A stretch of DNA of 60,210 bases from Paracoccaceae bacterium. GTDB taxonomy: Bacteria; Pseudomonadota; Alphaproteobacteria; Rhodobacterales; Rhodobacteraceae. The position numbers and the translations under genes were made by a program. Below are positions 10,528-17,976 of this stretch, piece by piece (positions within the stretch are counted from its first letter, which is position 1; every line of letters begins with the position of its first letter). The notes beneath the pieces were generated by a model that worked only from the letters and a program-made list of their open reading frames with translations, was not told the DNA's origin and searched no databases. Location of the stretch: positions 1 to 60,210 of the forward strand of contig JAPUEK010000064.1 in the NCBI GenBank assembly GCA_027492585.1, given 5' to 3'.

Positions 10528-11366
10528 GCACCTATTACACGCCCCAGGGCGGCCTGCCGCCGCAAACCGCGCTGATGACCGGGCGGGCGATCTTCACCAC
10601 GGCCTATGCCTTCATCCCGAAGGGCTGCTTTTCCGACATCGTGACCAGCAACCTGCCCGGCTGGGACAGGACCCGGCTCTGGCTCATTGCGCGCCCCATG
10701 TCGGGCTTTTCGGAAACCTTCAGCCAGTATGTGATGGAGGTGCAGCCCGGCGGCGGCTCCGACGCGCCCGATGCCGAAACCGGGGCGGAGCATTGGCTCT
10801 TCTTCACCGGCGGGCTTGCCACGCTGACGATCGACGGCGAGGGCCATGAACTCGACGCCGGCGGCTATGCCTATATCCCGGCCGGCGCCGCCTGGACGCT
10901 CCATGCCGAGGGGGCGGAGCCGGCCCGCTTCCACTGGCTCCGCAAGCTCTACGAGGCGGCGCCGGGGACCGAGGCCCCCAAAGCCTTCGTCACCAACGAA
11001 AGAACCATCGCGCCGATCCCGATGCCCGATACGCAGGGCCGCTGGGCCACCACCCGCTTCGTCGATCCCGCCGATGTCCGGCACGACGCCCATGTGAACA
11101 TCGTGACCTTCCAGCCCGGCGGCCTGATCCCCTTTGAAGAAACCCATGTCATGGAACACGGCCTCTACGTTCTCGAAGGCAAGGCGGTCTACAAGCTCAA
11201 CAGCGACTGGGTGGAAGTGGAAGCCGGCGATTTCATGTGGCTGCGCGCCTATTGCCCGCAGGCCTGCTATGCCGCCGGTCCCGGCCCGTTCCGCTACCTT
11301 CTCTACAAGGATGTGAACCGCCACGCGATGCTGCGCGGCCCCGGCGCCTACCGCCCCGCCCGCTGA
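10524..11366 (+). CDS. allE: (S)-ureidoglycine aminohydrolase (bicupin)
   Basis: 280 residues with two cupin domains. The first is around residues 70-125 (VQPGGGSDAPDAETGAEHWL, GGYAYIPAGAAWTLH). The second is around 195-260 (VTFQPGGLIPFEETHVMEHG, LYVLEGKAVYKL) and carries the Mn-binding His/Glu cluster. It deaminates S-ureidoglycine to S-ureidoglycolate. The gene is coupled to the preceding fusion by a 4-bp overlap. Its substrate would come from allantoate amidohydrolase (AllC), for which I see no gene in the window. Confidence 0.92.
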   Translation: MSTYYTPQGGLPPQTALMTGRAIFTTAYAFIPKGCFSDIVTSNLPGWDRTRLWLIARPMSGFSETFSQYVMEVQPGGGSDAPDAETGAEHWLFFTGGLATLTIDGEGHELDAGGYAYIPAGAAWTLHAEGAEPARFHWLRKLYEAAPGTEAPKAFVTNERTIAPIPMPDTQGRWATTRFVDPADVRHDAHVNIVTFQPGGLIPFEETHVMEHGLYVLEGKAVYKLNSDWVEVEAGDFMWLRAYCPQACYAAGPGPFRYLLYKDVNRHAMLRGPGAYRPAR

Positions 11367-11379
11367 CCCTTCTGCCCTT

Positions 11380-11432
11380 TCTTCTCTTCCCAAATATCCT
11401 CGGGGGGTCCGGGGGGCGAAGCGCCCCCGGCT
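11380..11432 (-). repeat. Dispersed intergenic repeat (copy 2, variant hairpin)
   Basis: The family core CTTCCCAAATATCCTCGGGG is followed by an inner inverted repeat (CCGGGGG ... CCCCCGG, 11409-11430). It occupies the 97-bp gap between allE and allA and resembles the long subtype with a different hairpin sequence. Confidence 0.65.
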
Positions 11433-11463
11433 TCCCGTCTGAAGCCCCCTCCCCGGAGCCTCC

Positions 11464-11934
11464 ATGCGCCAGATCAGAGCCGAGCCCCTGACCGCCGAAG
11501 CCTTCGCCCCCTTCGGCGATGTGCTTGAAGCCACCGGCGATTTCCGCCTGATCAATGCCGGTCTCTGCCGGCGTCACCATGACCGCGCCCGCATCGACTG
11601 CGGCGATGCCCGCCCCGGCATCTCGATCTTCAAGGCCGAGCCGCGCGTCCTGCCCTATGTCTTCGACCTGATCGAGCGCCACCCCGAAGGCTCGCAGGCC
11701 TTCCTGCCGATGAGCGAGCATCCCTTTCTCATCCTCGTCGCGCCCGATCCGCAGGCAGAACCGCGCGCGTTCCTGACGAATGGCGCGCAGGGCATCAATC
11801 TGCATCGCGGCACCTGGCACGGGGTGCTGACCCCCTTGCACGGTCCCGGCCTTTTTGCGGTCGTGGACAGGATCGGCCCGACGCCGAACCTCGAAGAACA
11901 CCGGTATGCGGAGCCTTACACCGTTATCGGCTAG
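11464..11934 (+). CDS. allA: Ureidoglycolate lyase
   Basis: 156 residues, close to the usual family length. It releases urea from S-ureidoglycolate and yields glyoxylate. Family features are FAPFGDVLEATGD near the start, ISIFKAEPRVLPYVFDLIERHPEGSQAF split by the active-site region, AFLTNGAQGINLHRGTWHGV and FAVVDRIGP. It is the last dedicated enzyme of the urate route in this cluster and precedes the purine permease by 83 bp. Confidence 0.95.
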   Translation: MRQIRAEPLTAEAFAPFGDVLEATGDFRLINAGLCRRHHDRARIDCGDARPGISIFKAEPRVLPYVFDLIERHPEGSQAFLPMSEHPFLILVAPDPQAEPRAFLTNGAQGINLHRGTWHGVLTPLHGPGLFAVVDRIGPTPNLEEHRYAEPYTVIG

Positions 11935-12017
11935 CGCCCCAGGCGCCCTAACCGGACTGCGCCCAGGGGGCGGTGCAGAGACGGCGCGAACATAACGCCC
12001 CTACGGGAACGTGGAAC

Positions 12018-13502
12018 ATGAGCGAACAAACCCATCCGGTGGACGAGATTCTCGCCCCGCCGAAACTCCTCACACTCGGTCTTCAGCATGTGCTGGTCAT
12101 GTATGCGGGCGCGATTGCCGTGCCGCTGATCGTCGGCCGCGCGCTGAAGCTGGAACCGGCCGATGTGGCCTTCCTCATCTCGGCCGACCTTTTCGCCTGC
12201 GGGCTGGTCACCCTGATCCAGAGCCTTGGTGCCACCCAATGGTTCGGCATCAAGCTGCCGGTGATGATGGGCGTGACCTTCGCCTCGGTCGGCCCGATGC
12301 TGGCCATCGCCGGCCAGACGCCGGGACCGGAGGGCGCGCGGATGATCTTCGGCGCCATCATCGCGGCGGGGCTCGTCGCCATGATCATCGCCCCGCTGGT
12401 CAGCCGGATGCTGCGCTTCTTCCCGCCGGTCGTCACCGGCACCATCATCCTCGTCATCGGGGTCTCGCTGATGCGGATCGGCATCAACTGGATCTTCGGC
12501 AACCCGGTCGGCCCGACCGCGCCGCAGATCGTCGATCCCGCGCAGGCGGAGTGGCTGAAGGCCGTAACCGATCTTGCCGCCACGACCGGCAGCCAGATCC
12601 CGGCCCCGCCGCCCGGCCTCGCCCTTGCGGCCAAGATGAACAACCCCGCCTATGCGACCCCCGGCGGCATCGCCCTTTCGGCGGTGGTGCTGGTCGCCAT
12701 CCTGCTCATCGCGCGCTTCGGCAAGGGCTTCATCGCCAATATCTCCGTCCTGCTCGGCATCATCATCGGCGGGGTGCTGGCCAGCCTTCTCGGCCTCATG
12801 TCCTTCGCAAAGGTCGGGGAAGCCGCCTGGTTCGGCGCCATCGCGCCCTTCCATTTCGGGATGCCGATCTTCGATCCGGTGATGATCCTGACCATGGTGC
12901 TGGTGATGATCGTGGTGATGATCGAAAGCACCGGCATGTTCCTTGCCCTTGGGGACATCACCGGGCGCAAGGTAACGCAGCCGATGCTTTCGGCGGGGCT
13001 GCGGACCGACGGCCTCGGCACACTGATCGGCGGGATCTTCAATACCTTCCCCTACACCTCCTTCAGCCAGAATGTCGGGCTCGTCGGCGTCACCGGGATC
13101 AAGTCGCGCTTCGTTTGCGTGGCGGGCGGTCTGATCCTGATCCTTTTCGGCCTGGTGCCGAAGATGGGGGCGCTTGTCGAGGCGCTGCCGACCACGGTTC
13201 TGGGCGGCGCGGGTCTGGTGATGTTCGGCATGGTCGCGGCCACCGGCATCCGCATCCTGTCGGCGGTGAACTTCTCCTCCAACCGCAACAATCTCTTCAT
13301 CGTCGCGGTGAGCCTCGGCATGGGGATGATCCCGCTGATCGCGCCGAACTTCAAACAATGGATGCCGCATGACATCCACCCGCTGGTGGAAAGCGGCATC
13401 CTTCTGGCCACCATCTCCGCCGTCGTGCTGAACGCGCTTTTCAACGGCGCCAAAGGCACGGCGGAGGAGCTGAAGGCCGCCGCCTCGACCGCCGATCACT
13501 GA
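12018..13502 (+). CDS. NCS2 family nucleobase permease (xanthine/urate type)
   Basis: 494 residues with about 14 hydrophobic segments. Family motifs are GLQHVLVMYAGAIAVPLIVG (first helix) and the signature TSFSQNVGLVGVTGIKSRFV around residue 355. The acidic motif seen as MVLVMIVVMIESTGMFLALG lies around 295-315. It imports purine bases or urate with protons. The chosen ATG at 12018 (MSEQTHPVDEIL) gives the normal N-terminus. Placement after uraH/puuE-uraD/allE/allA makes urate or xanthine the likely substrate. Confidence 0.9.
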   Translation: MSEQTHPVDEILAPPKLLTLGLQHVLVMYAGAIAVPLIVGRALKLEPADVAFLISADLFACGLVTLIQSLGATQWFGIKLPVMMGVTFASVGPMLAIAGQTPGPEGARMIFGAIIAAGLVAMIIAPLVSRMLRFFPPVVTGTIILVIGVSLMRIGINWIFGNPVGPTAPQIVDPAQAEWLKAVTDLAATTGSQIPAPPPGLALAAKMNNPAYATPGGIALSAVVLVAILLIARFGKGFIANISVLLGIIIGGVLASLLGLMSFAKVGEAAWFGAIAPFHFGMPIFDPVMILTMVLVMIVVMIESTGMFLALGDITGRKVTQPMLSAGLRTDGLGTLIGGIFNTFPYTSFSQNVGLVGVTGIKSRFVCVAGGLILILFGLVPKMGALVEALPTTVLGGAGLVMFGMVAATGIRILSAVNFSSNRNNLFIVAVSLGMGMIPLIAPNFKQWMPHDIHPLVESGILLATISAVVLNALFNGAKGTAEELKAAASTADH

Positions 13503-13508
13503 CAGAAG

Positions 13509-13540
13509 GGGCGCGCGCCATGCCGGCGCGCGCCCTGTTT
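13509..13540 (+). terminator. Intrinsic terminator after the purine permease
   Basis: A perfect 11-bp stem GGGCGCGCGCC / GGCGCGCGCCC with loop ATGCC is followed by TGTTT, 6 bp after the permease stop. The T tract is short. Confidence 0.75.
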
Positions 13541-13573
13541 CCCTGCGGTGCTGACCGCAGAAGCAAACCGGCT

Positions 13574-13984
13574 TCAGAGCTTTATGTCGCAAGTGACCCA
13601 CTTCGTCCGTTGCGCCAACGGGTCGTAAAGCCCGCGCGCCCGGTCATTATCCTCTGCTGTGATCCCGCGGATCACCGTCCGGCCCCGCCGCCGCCCGCGG
13701 CCCGCGCCGCGCCGGGTCCACGAAGAGATCGTCGAGAAAGCCGCCCGTGCTGGCCGACAGCGGGCGGGCAAGGGCGCGGAACCGGGCAAGCCCCGGAAGC
13801 CGCCCACCGCCCCTCCGCCACCAGCCCCTCGGTTCCATGCGCCGGATCGTGCAGCCAGCCCCGGACCCTTGCCCGCATCTGCGCGGTCTGCTCCACCTGA
13901 CAGAAGGCGGCGCAACCGGCATGGAGCCACTCCCATGGCTCCCGGTGGCTCCCGGTCCCCGGCCCTGACCTTGCGGATATCCAT
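13574..13984 (-). pseudogene. Decayed GNAT N-acetyltransferase
   Basis: A GNAT-type protein is readable only by switching frames. The ATG at 13984 (with GGGAGG upstream) gives MDIRKVRAGDRE. A second frame then gives EWLHAGCAAFCQVEQTAQMR and RVRGWLHDPAHGTEGLVAE. A third gives GLARFRALARPLSASTGGF and FLDDLFVDPARRG, the acetyl-CoA-binding strand. The original frame then returns with AEDNDRARGLYDPLAQRTKW and ends VTCDIKL. At least three frameshifts, and probable loss of the usual V-G-x-x-L helix, leave no functional protein. The length (137 codons) is slightly below the family norm. Confidence 0.8.
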
Positions 13985-14046
13985 CGGCGCCTCCCTTTTG
14001 GCCGAGGCGAGTTGACCCTGCCTTCGCCTGCCCGCAAAATTGCGAC

Positions 14047-14397
14047 ATGGGCTATCTTCTGCGGTTTTTCGACGATTACGGATCGGGCTGGCTCTGGGCC
14101 GGGAATGACGCGGCTTTCGCGGCCTTCGATGTCGGCCCGCTTGATGAACTGCTCCAGTCCCGCTTCGGCTGCTTTCCCCCCGAGGTTCTGGCCGAGGCGG
14201 CGGCGCTTTCCGCCCTTCATGCCGGAACGCTGAACCTCGATGATCCGCTCTCGCCCCTGCCGCTGCCGCCTGCATTCTGCGCCGATTTCAACCGCCGCGC
14301 CAAGGCGCTGCATCAGGCCATGGCGGCGGCTCTCGGCCCCGGTTTCACCCTGCGCGACGAACACCGCCCCCTTCCCCTTTCGCCAAGCCCCCGCTAG
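14047..14397 (+). CDS. Hypothetical protein
   Basis: 116 residues starting MGYLLRFFDDYGSGWLWAGN. It is rich in Ala, Leu and Pro, with no signal peptide, membrane segment or motif I recognise. Third-position GC is high throughout and a stop lies 9 bp before the kinase gene start, so it probably forms an operon with the kinase and class III enzyme. Function unknown. The strand opposite is open but reads as a shadow. Confidence 0.6.
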   Translation: MGYLLRFFDDYGSGWLWAGNDAAFAAFDVGPLDELLQSRFGCFPPEVLAEAAALSALHAGTLNLDDPLSPLPLPPAFCADFNRRAKALHQAMAAALGPGFTLRDEHRPLPLSPSPR

Positions 14398-14406
14398 GCT
14401 CCGGCC

Positions 14407-15450
14407 ATGAGCGCGCTGCCTCCCGAACCGCCGCCTGCCTTGGGCGAAATGCTGACCTCCCCCCCGCCGGTGATCGCCGAGGCGGAGGCGCTGCATCTTG
14501 CCGAAACCCATTTCGGCCTGCGGGGCCGGCTGAAGCGGCTCACCTCCGAACGCGATGCGAATTTCCTGCTGCGCGCGGCGGACGGGCGCGGCTATGTGCT
14601 GAAATTCGCCAATGCCGCCGAGCCCTTGGCCCAGACCGATTTCCAGATCGAGGCGCTGCGCCATCTTGCCGAGACCGCCCCCGATCTGCCGGTTCCCCGC
14701 AGCCTGCCGACACTTTCGGGCCAAAAGGCCGTGGCGCTGCCGGGCGGTCTGTTCCGGGCGCTGACCTATCTTGAGGGCGAACCCTTGCATCTGCGGCCCG
14801 CCACTCCGGCGCGGCGGGTCGGCATGGCGCGGATGGCCGCGCGCCTGTCGGAAGGTTTACAGGGCTTCAGCCACCCCGCCGCCGATCATGTGCTGCTGTG
14901 GGACATCCAGCAGGCTGCGGGGCTGCGCCCGCTGCTGCCCGCGATCGAAGACCCCGCCCTGCAAGGCCTCGCCCGTGCCACGCTCGACCGTTTCGAGGCC
15001 GAGGTCGCCCCGGCGCTGACCTCCTGCCGCTGGCAGGTCGTCCACAACGACCTGAACCCCCATAACGTGCTGGCTGATCCCGAACAGCCGGACCGCATCG
15101 CCGGGGTGCTCGATTTCGGCGACATGGTTCGGACGCCGCGCGTCTGCGATCTCGCGGTCGCCGCCTCCTACCAGATCGACCCGGCAGCCCCGCTCGAAAG
15201 CCTCGCCGCCTTCGCCGCCGCCTATCACGCGACCCTGCCGCTGCTGCCGCCGGAAGCGGCGCTGATCCTCGATCTCGTGGCCACGCGGATGCTCACGACA
15301 CTGGCCATCGCAAGCTGGCGCGCCGCCCGCTACCCGGAGAATGCCGCCTATATCCTGCGGAACCTGCCCTCGGCCCGCGCGGGGCTGGAGGCCTTGGCCG
15401 CCCTGCCGCGCCGGCAGGCGCTCGCCACCCTCGCCCGCGCTACGGAGTAA
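14407..15450 (+). CDS. APH/ChoK-type phosphotransferase (hydroxylysine kinase-like)
   Basis: 347 residues with a kinase-like fold of the aminoglycoside phosphotransferase family. An N-lobe nucleotide loop (LTSERDANFLLRAADGRGYV, then LKFANAAEP) precedes the catalytic loop VVHNDLNPHNVL around residue 215. The metal-binding DFGDMVRTPRVCDLA follows around residue 238. Family members phosphorylate small amino alcohols. The gene ends 3 bp before a class III PLP enzyme of the AGXT2-like phospho-lyase type; the vertebrate counterparts are hydroxylysine kinase plus 5-phosphohydroxylysine phospho-lyase. An amino-alcohol kinase role is therefore inferred; the substrate is unproven. Confidence 0.75.
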   Translation: MSALPPEPPPALGEMLTSPPPVIAEAEALHLAETHFGLRGRLKRLTSERDANFLLRAADGRGYVLKFANAAEPLAQTDFQIEALRHLAETAPDLPVPRSLPTLSGQKAVALPGGLFRALTYLEGEPLHLRPATPARRVGMARMAARLSEGLQGFSHPAADHVLLWDIQQAAGLRPLLPAIEDPALQGLARATLDRFEAEVAPALTSCRWQVVHNDLNPHNVLADPEQPDRIAGVLDFGDMVRTPRVCDLAVAASYQIDPAAPLESLAAFAAAYHATLPLLPPEAALILDLVATRMLTTLAIASWRAARYPENAAYILRNLPSARAGLEALAALPRRQALATLARATE

Positions 15451-15453
15451 GCC

Positions 15454-16761
15454 ATGACCTTCCCCGGCACCATGCCCAATGCCTTCATCCCCGGTCAGGG
15501 CAAGCTTTCCCCCGAGGAAGAGGTGCTCGTCGCCCGCCGCCAGCGGCTGCTCGGCCCGGCCTACCGGCTCTTCTACGAAACGCCGGTGCATCTGGTGCGC
15601 GGCGAAGGCGTCTGGCTCTATGATGCGGCGGGCAATGCCTATCTCGACACCTACAACAACGTGGCCTCGGTCGGCCATTGCCACCCGCATGTGATCGCTG
15701 CGACCGCGCGGCAATCGGCGCTTCTGGCAAGCCATACCCGCTATCTCCATGATACGGTTCTGGATTATGCCGAAAAGCTGCTCGGCCACTTCCCCCCGGA
15801 GCTGTCGCATGTGATGTTCACCTGCACCGGGTCGGAGGCCAATGACCTCGCCTTCCGCATCGCGCGGGCGCGGACGGGCGGGACGGGGATCATCGTCACC
15901 GAGAATGCCTATCACGGCGTCACCCATACGATTGCCGGCCTCTCGCCGAGCCTCGGCGCCGGGGTGCCGCTGGGAGAGCATGTGCGGACCGTCCCCGCGC
16001 CCTCGGGCGATGCCGGCGCCTTCACCGCCGGGGTGGAGGCGGCGATCGCCGATCTCCTGCGCCACGGCATCCGGCCCGCGGCGCTGATCGTCGATACGAT
16101 CTTTTCCTCGGATGGCGTCTATGCCGAGCCGAAGGGCTTCCTGCAACCGGCGGTGGCGGCGATCCGCGCGGCCGGCGGGATCTTCATCGCCGATGAGGTC
16201 CAGCCCGGCTTCGGCCGCACCGGCGAGGCGATGTGGGGCTTTGAGCGCCACGGCCTCCTGCCCGACATGGTGAGCCTCGGCAAGCCGATGGGCAACGGCT
16301 ATCCGGTCGCAGCCCTCGTGCTGCGCCCCGAGGTGATCGCCGAATTCGGGGCAAAGGCGCGCTATTTCAACACCTTCGGCGGCAATGCCGTGGCAGCGGC
16401 AACCGCCATGGCGGTTCTGGAAGTGGTGGAGGGCGAGGCCCTGCAAGCCAATGCCCTGAAGGTCGGCGCCGCCTTCCGCGACGGGCTGAGGGCGCTGTCC
16501 AAAGACCATGCCGCCGTGGGGGAAACCCGCGCCGCCGGTCTTTTCCTCGGCACCGATATCCTCTCGCCGGAGACAGGCGCCCCCGATGCCGCCCGCGCCG
16601 CCCGCCTCGTCAACCGCTTGCGCGAGGCCCGCGTGCTGATCTCGGCCACCGGGCCGAAGGGCCATGTCCTGAAGATCCGCCCGCCGCTGGTCTTCGCGCA
16701 GGAGCATGTCGATCTTTTCCTCGACCGGCTTCGCACCGCCCTGCACGGCGAAGAGGCCTGA
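15454..16761 (+). CDS. Class III PLP enzyme, AGXT2-like (phospho-lyase or aminotransferase)
   Basis: 435 residues. It shows the class III fold: GVWLYDAAGNAYLDTYNNVA, FTCTGSEANDLAFRIAR, IADEVQPGFGRTGEAMWGFE with the cofactor Asp, and the PLP lysine in MVSLGKPMGNGYPVAALVL. The stretch YFNTFGGNAVAAATAMAVLE closely resembles the AGXT2L1/AGXT2L2 branch, whose members eliminate phosphate from phosphoethanolamine or 5-phosphohydroxylysine instead of transaminating. Immediate coupling to an APH-type kinase (3-bp gap) supports a kinase/phospho-lyase pair. A beta-alanine or aspartate-family aminotransferase role remains possible. Confidence 0.8.
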   Translation: MTFPGTMPNAFIPGQGKLSPEEEVLVARRQRLLGPAYRLFYETPVHLVRGEGVWLYDAAGNAYLDTYNNVASVGHCHPHVIAATARQSALLASHTRYLHDTVLDYAEKLLGHFPPELSHVMFTCTGSEANDLAFRIARARTGGTGIIVTENAYHGVTHTIAGLSPSLGAGVPLGEHVRTVPAPSGDAGAFTAGVEAAIADLLRHGIRPAALIVDTIFSSDGVYAEPKGFLQPAVAAIRAAGGIFIADEVQPGFGRTGEAMWGFERHGLLPDMVSLGKPMGNGYPVAALVLRPEVIAEFGAKARYFNTFGGNAVAAATAMAVLEVVEGEALQANALKVGAAFRDGLRALSKDHAAVGETRAAGLFLGTDILSPETGAPDAARAARLVNRLREARVLISATGPKGHVLKIRPPLVFAQEHVDLFLDRLRTALHGEEA

Positions 16762-16784
16762 GATCCGAAGCCCCGCCCTGCCCC

Positions 16785-16869
16785 GGCCGGGGAACGCTCC
16801 GCGGGGGATATTTGGAAAGAGAAGAAAGCCCTTTCATACTGGCTCAAATATCCCCGCCGGAGGCTTCTG
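16785..16869 (+). repeat. Dispersed intergenic repeat, bipartite palindromic (copy 3)
   Basis: Inverted cores GCGGGGGATATTTGG and CTCAAATATCCCCGCCGG are separated by a GAAGAAAGCCCTTTC spacer that is itself palindromic. The left flank (GGCCGGGGAACGCTCC) is identical to the copy at 21781. It lies between two convergent genes. Confidence 0.85.
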
Positions 16870-16893
16870 GAGCCGCCCGGGGCGCGAGACCGC

Positions 16894-17826
16894 TCAGGAG
16901 GCTCCCGGCCGGTCCTCCATCGCGCGGCGCATGGCGTCGCGGATATGGGAGGCCATGAAATCGGTGAAAAGCCGCACCTTGGGGTCCTTCAGGCGGCGAT
17001 GCTGCGACAGGCTCGAAAGCTGGGTCGCCACCGGCGGCGTCGCCGTGGCCACCGGCACCAGCCGGCCCTCGCGCAGATGTTCGGCCACTTCGAAGACCGG
17101 CTTCATCACGATCCCCCGCCCGTCGAGCGCCCAGCCGGTCAGCACATCGCCGTCATCGCTTTCGAACGGCCCGGAAATCTCGAAGCGCCGGATGCCCTCG
17201 GGCGTCTGCAAGGCCCATTGGAACTCCTTCGCCCCCGGAAAGCGCAGGTTCAGGCAATCATGCCGCTCCGCCACCAGCGCCGCGCCATCCGCGGGCATCC
17301 CGCGCTGCGCGATATAGCCGGGGGCCGCGCAAAGCACGCGCGGGCAGTCGGCGATCAGCCGCACTTTCAGCGTCGAATCATCCAGCAGCCCGAGGTGGAA
17401 GGCCACATCCAGCCCCTCCGCCGTCACGTCGATGCTGCGGTCCGACAGGCGCAGCCGCACGTCGATCTGCGGGTAAAGATCCTTGAACGCCGGCACATGC
17501 GGCGCGATGAACCGCCGCCCGATGCCGAGCGGGGCCGCCACGAAGATCGTCCCGCGCGGGTTCTGGGTGACATCCATCACCGCCGCCTCCGCCTCGTCGA
17601 TGCTCTCCAGCACCTTCTTCGCGCCATCGTAGAAGATCCGGCCGTTCTCGGTCGGTTGCAGGCTGCGGGTGGTGCGCGAAAAGAGCCGCACGCCGAGATG
17701 TTTCTCCAGTTCGGAGATTCGCGCCGAAGCCACGGCGGGCGAGGTCCGCTGGTCGCGGGCGGCGGCGGACATCGAGCCCAGCTCGAAAACCCGCACGAAC
17801 ATCTTCAGATTGTTCACATATGACAT
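16894..17826 (-). CDS. LysR family transcriptional regulator, divergent from puuD
   Basis: 310 residues. The N-terminal HTH is NNLKMFVRVFELGSMSAAAR with SPAVASARISELEKHLGVRL; the C-terminal effector domain begins near residue 92 (GTIFVAAPLGIGRRF). It belongs to the CrgA-like clade by its SMSAAARDQRTSPAVASARI pattern. The ATG at 17826 lies 150 bp from the start of puuD on the other strand, the usual layout for a LysR protein and its target. Control of urate oxidation is inferred from position only. Confidence 0.9.
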   Translation of the reverse strand: MSYVNNLKMFVRVFELGSMSAAARDQRTSPAVASARISELEKHLGVRLFSRTTRSLQPTENGRIFYDGAKKVLESIDEAEAAVMDVTQNPRGTIFVAAPLGIGRRFIAPHVPAFKDLYPQIDVRLRLSDRSIDVTAEGLDVAFHLGLLDDSTLKVRLIADCPRVLCAAPGYIAQRGMPADGAALVAERHDCLNLRFPGAKEFQWALQTPEGIRRFEISGPFESDDGDVLTGWALDGRGIVMKPVFEVAEHLREGRLVPVATATPPVATQLSSLSQHRRLKDPKVRLFTDFMASHIRDAMRRAMEDRPGAS

Positions 17827-17928
17827 GGCGACGCCCCGGTAACGACCCTCCGGCCCTGCCTCATTTTCGCGCAAGCTTTGAAAGTGATCCGGCATTTGCA
17901 GGATTAACAGAAGAAAGCCGCCCGGTAT

Positions 17929-17939
17929 AGCGTTACGCT
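17929..17939. promoter_or_regulatory. Palindrome in the LysR-puuD intergenic region
   Basis: AGCGT-T-ACGCT is a perfect odd palindrome 37 bp before the puuD start. A GTAACG at 17839-17844 near the LysR start mirrors its CGTTAC. It may be part of a LysR operator; it is short and could be chance. Confidence 0.3.
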
Positions 17940-17976
17940 CAGGCGAGGTCCGGCAAGGCGGCAAAGGGGCGAAGCG

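Noticed and set aside
14047-14790. A 372-codon minus-strand frame spanning the hypothetical and kinase genes
   Set aside because: Antisense shadow of the kinase; only its distal part coincides with one frame of the GNAT pseudogene.
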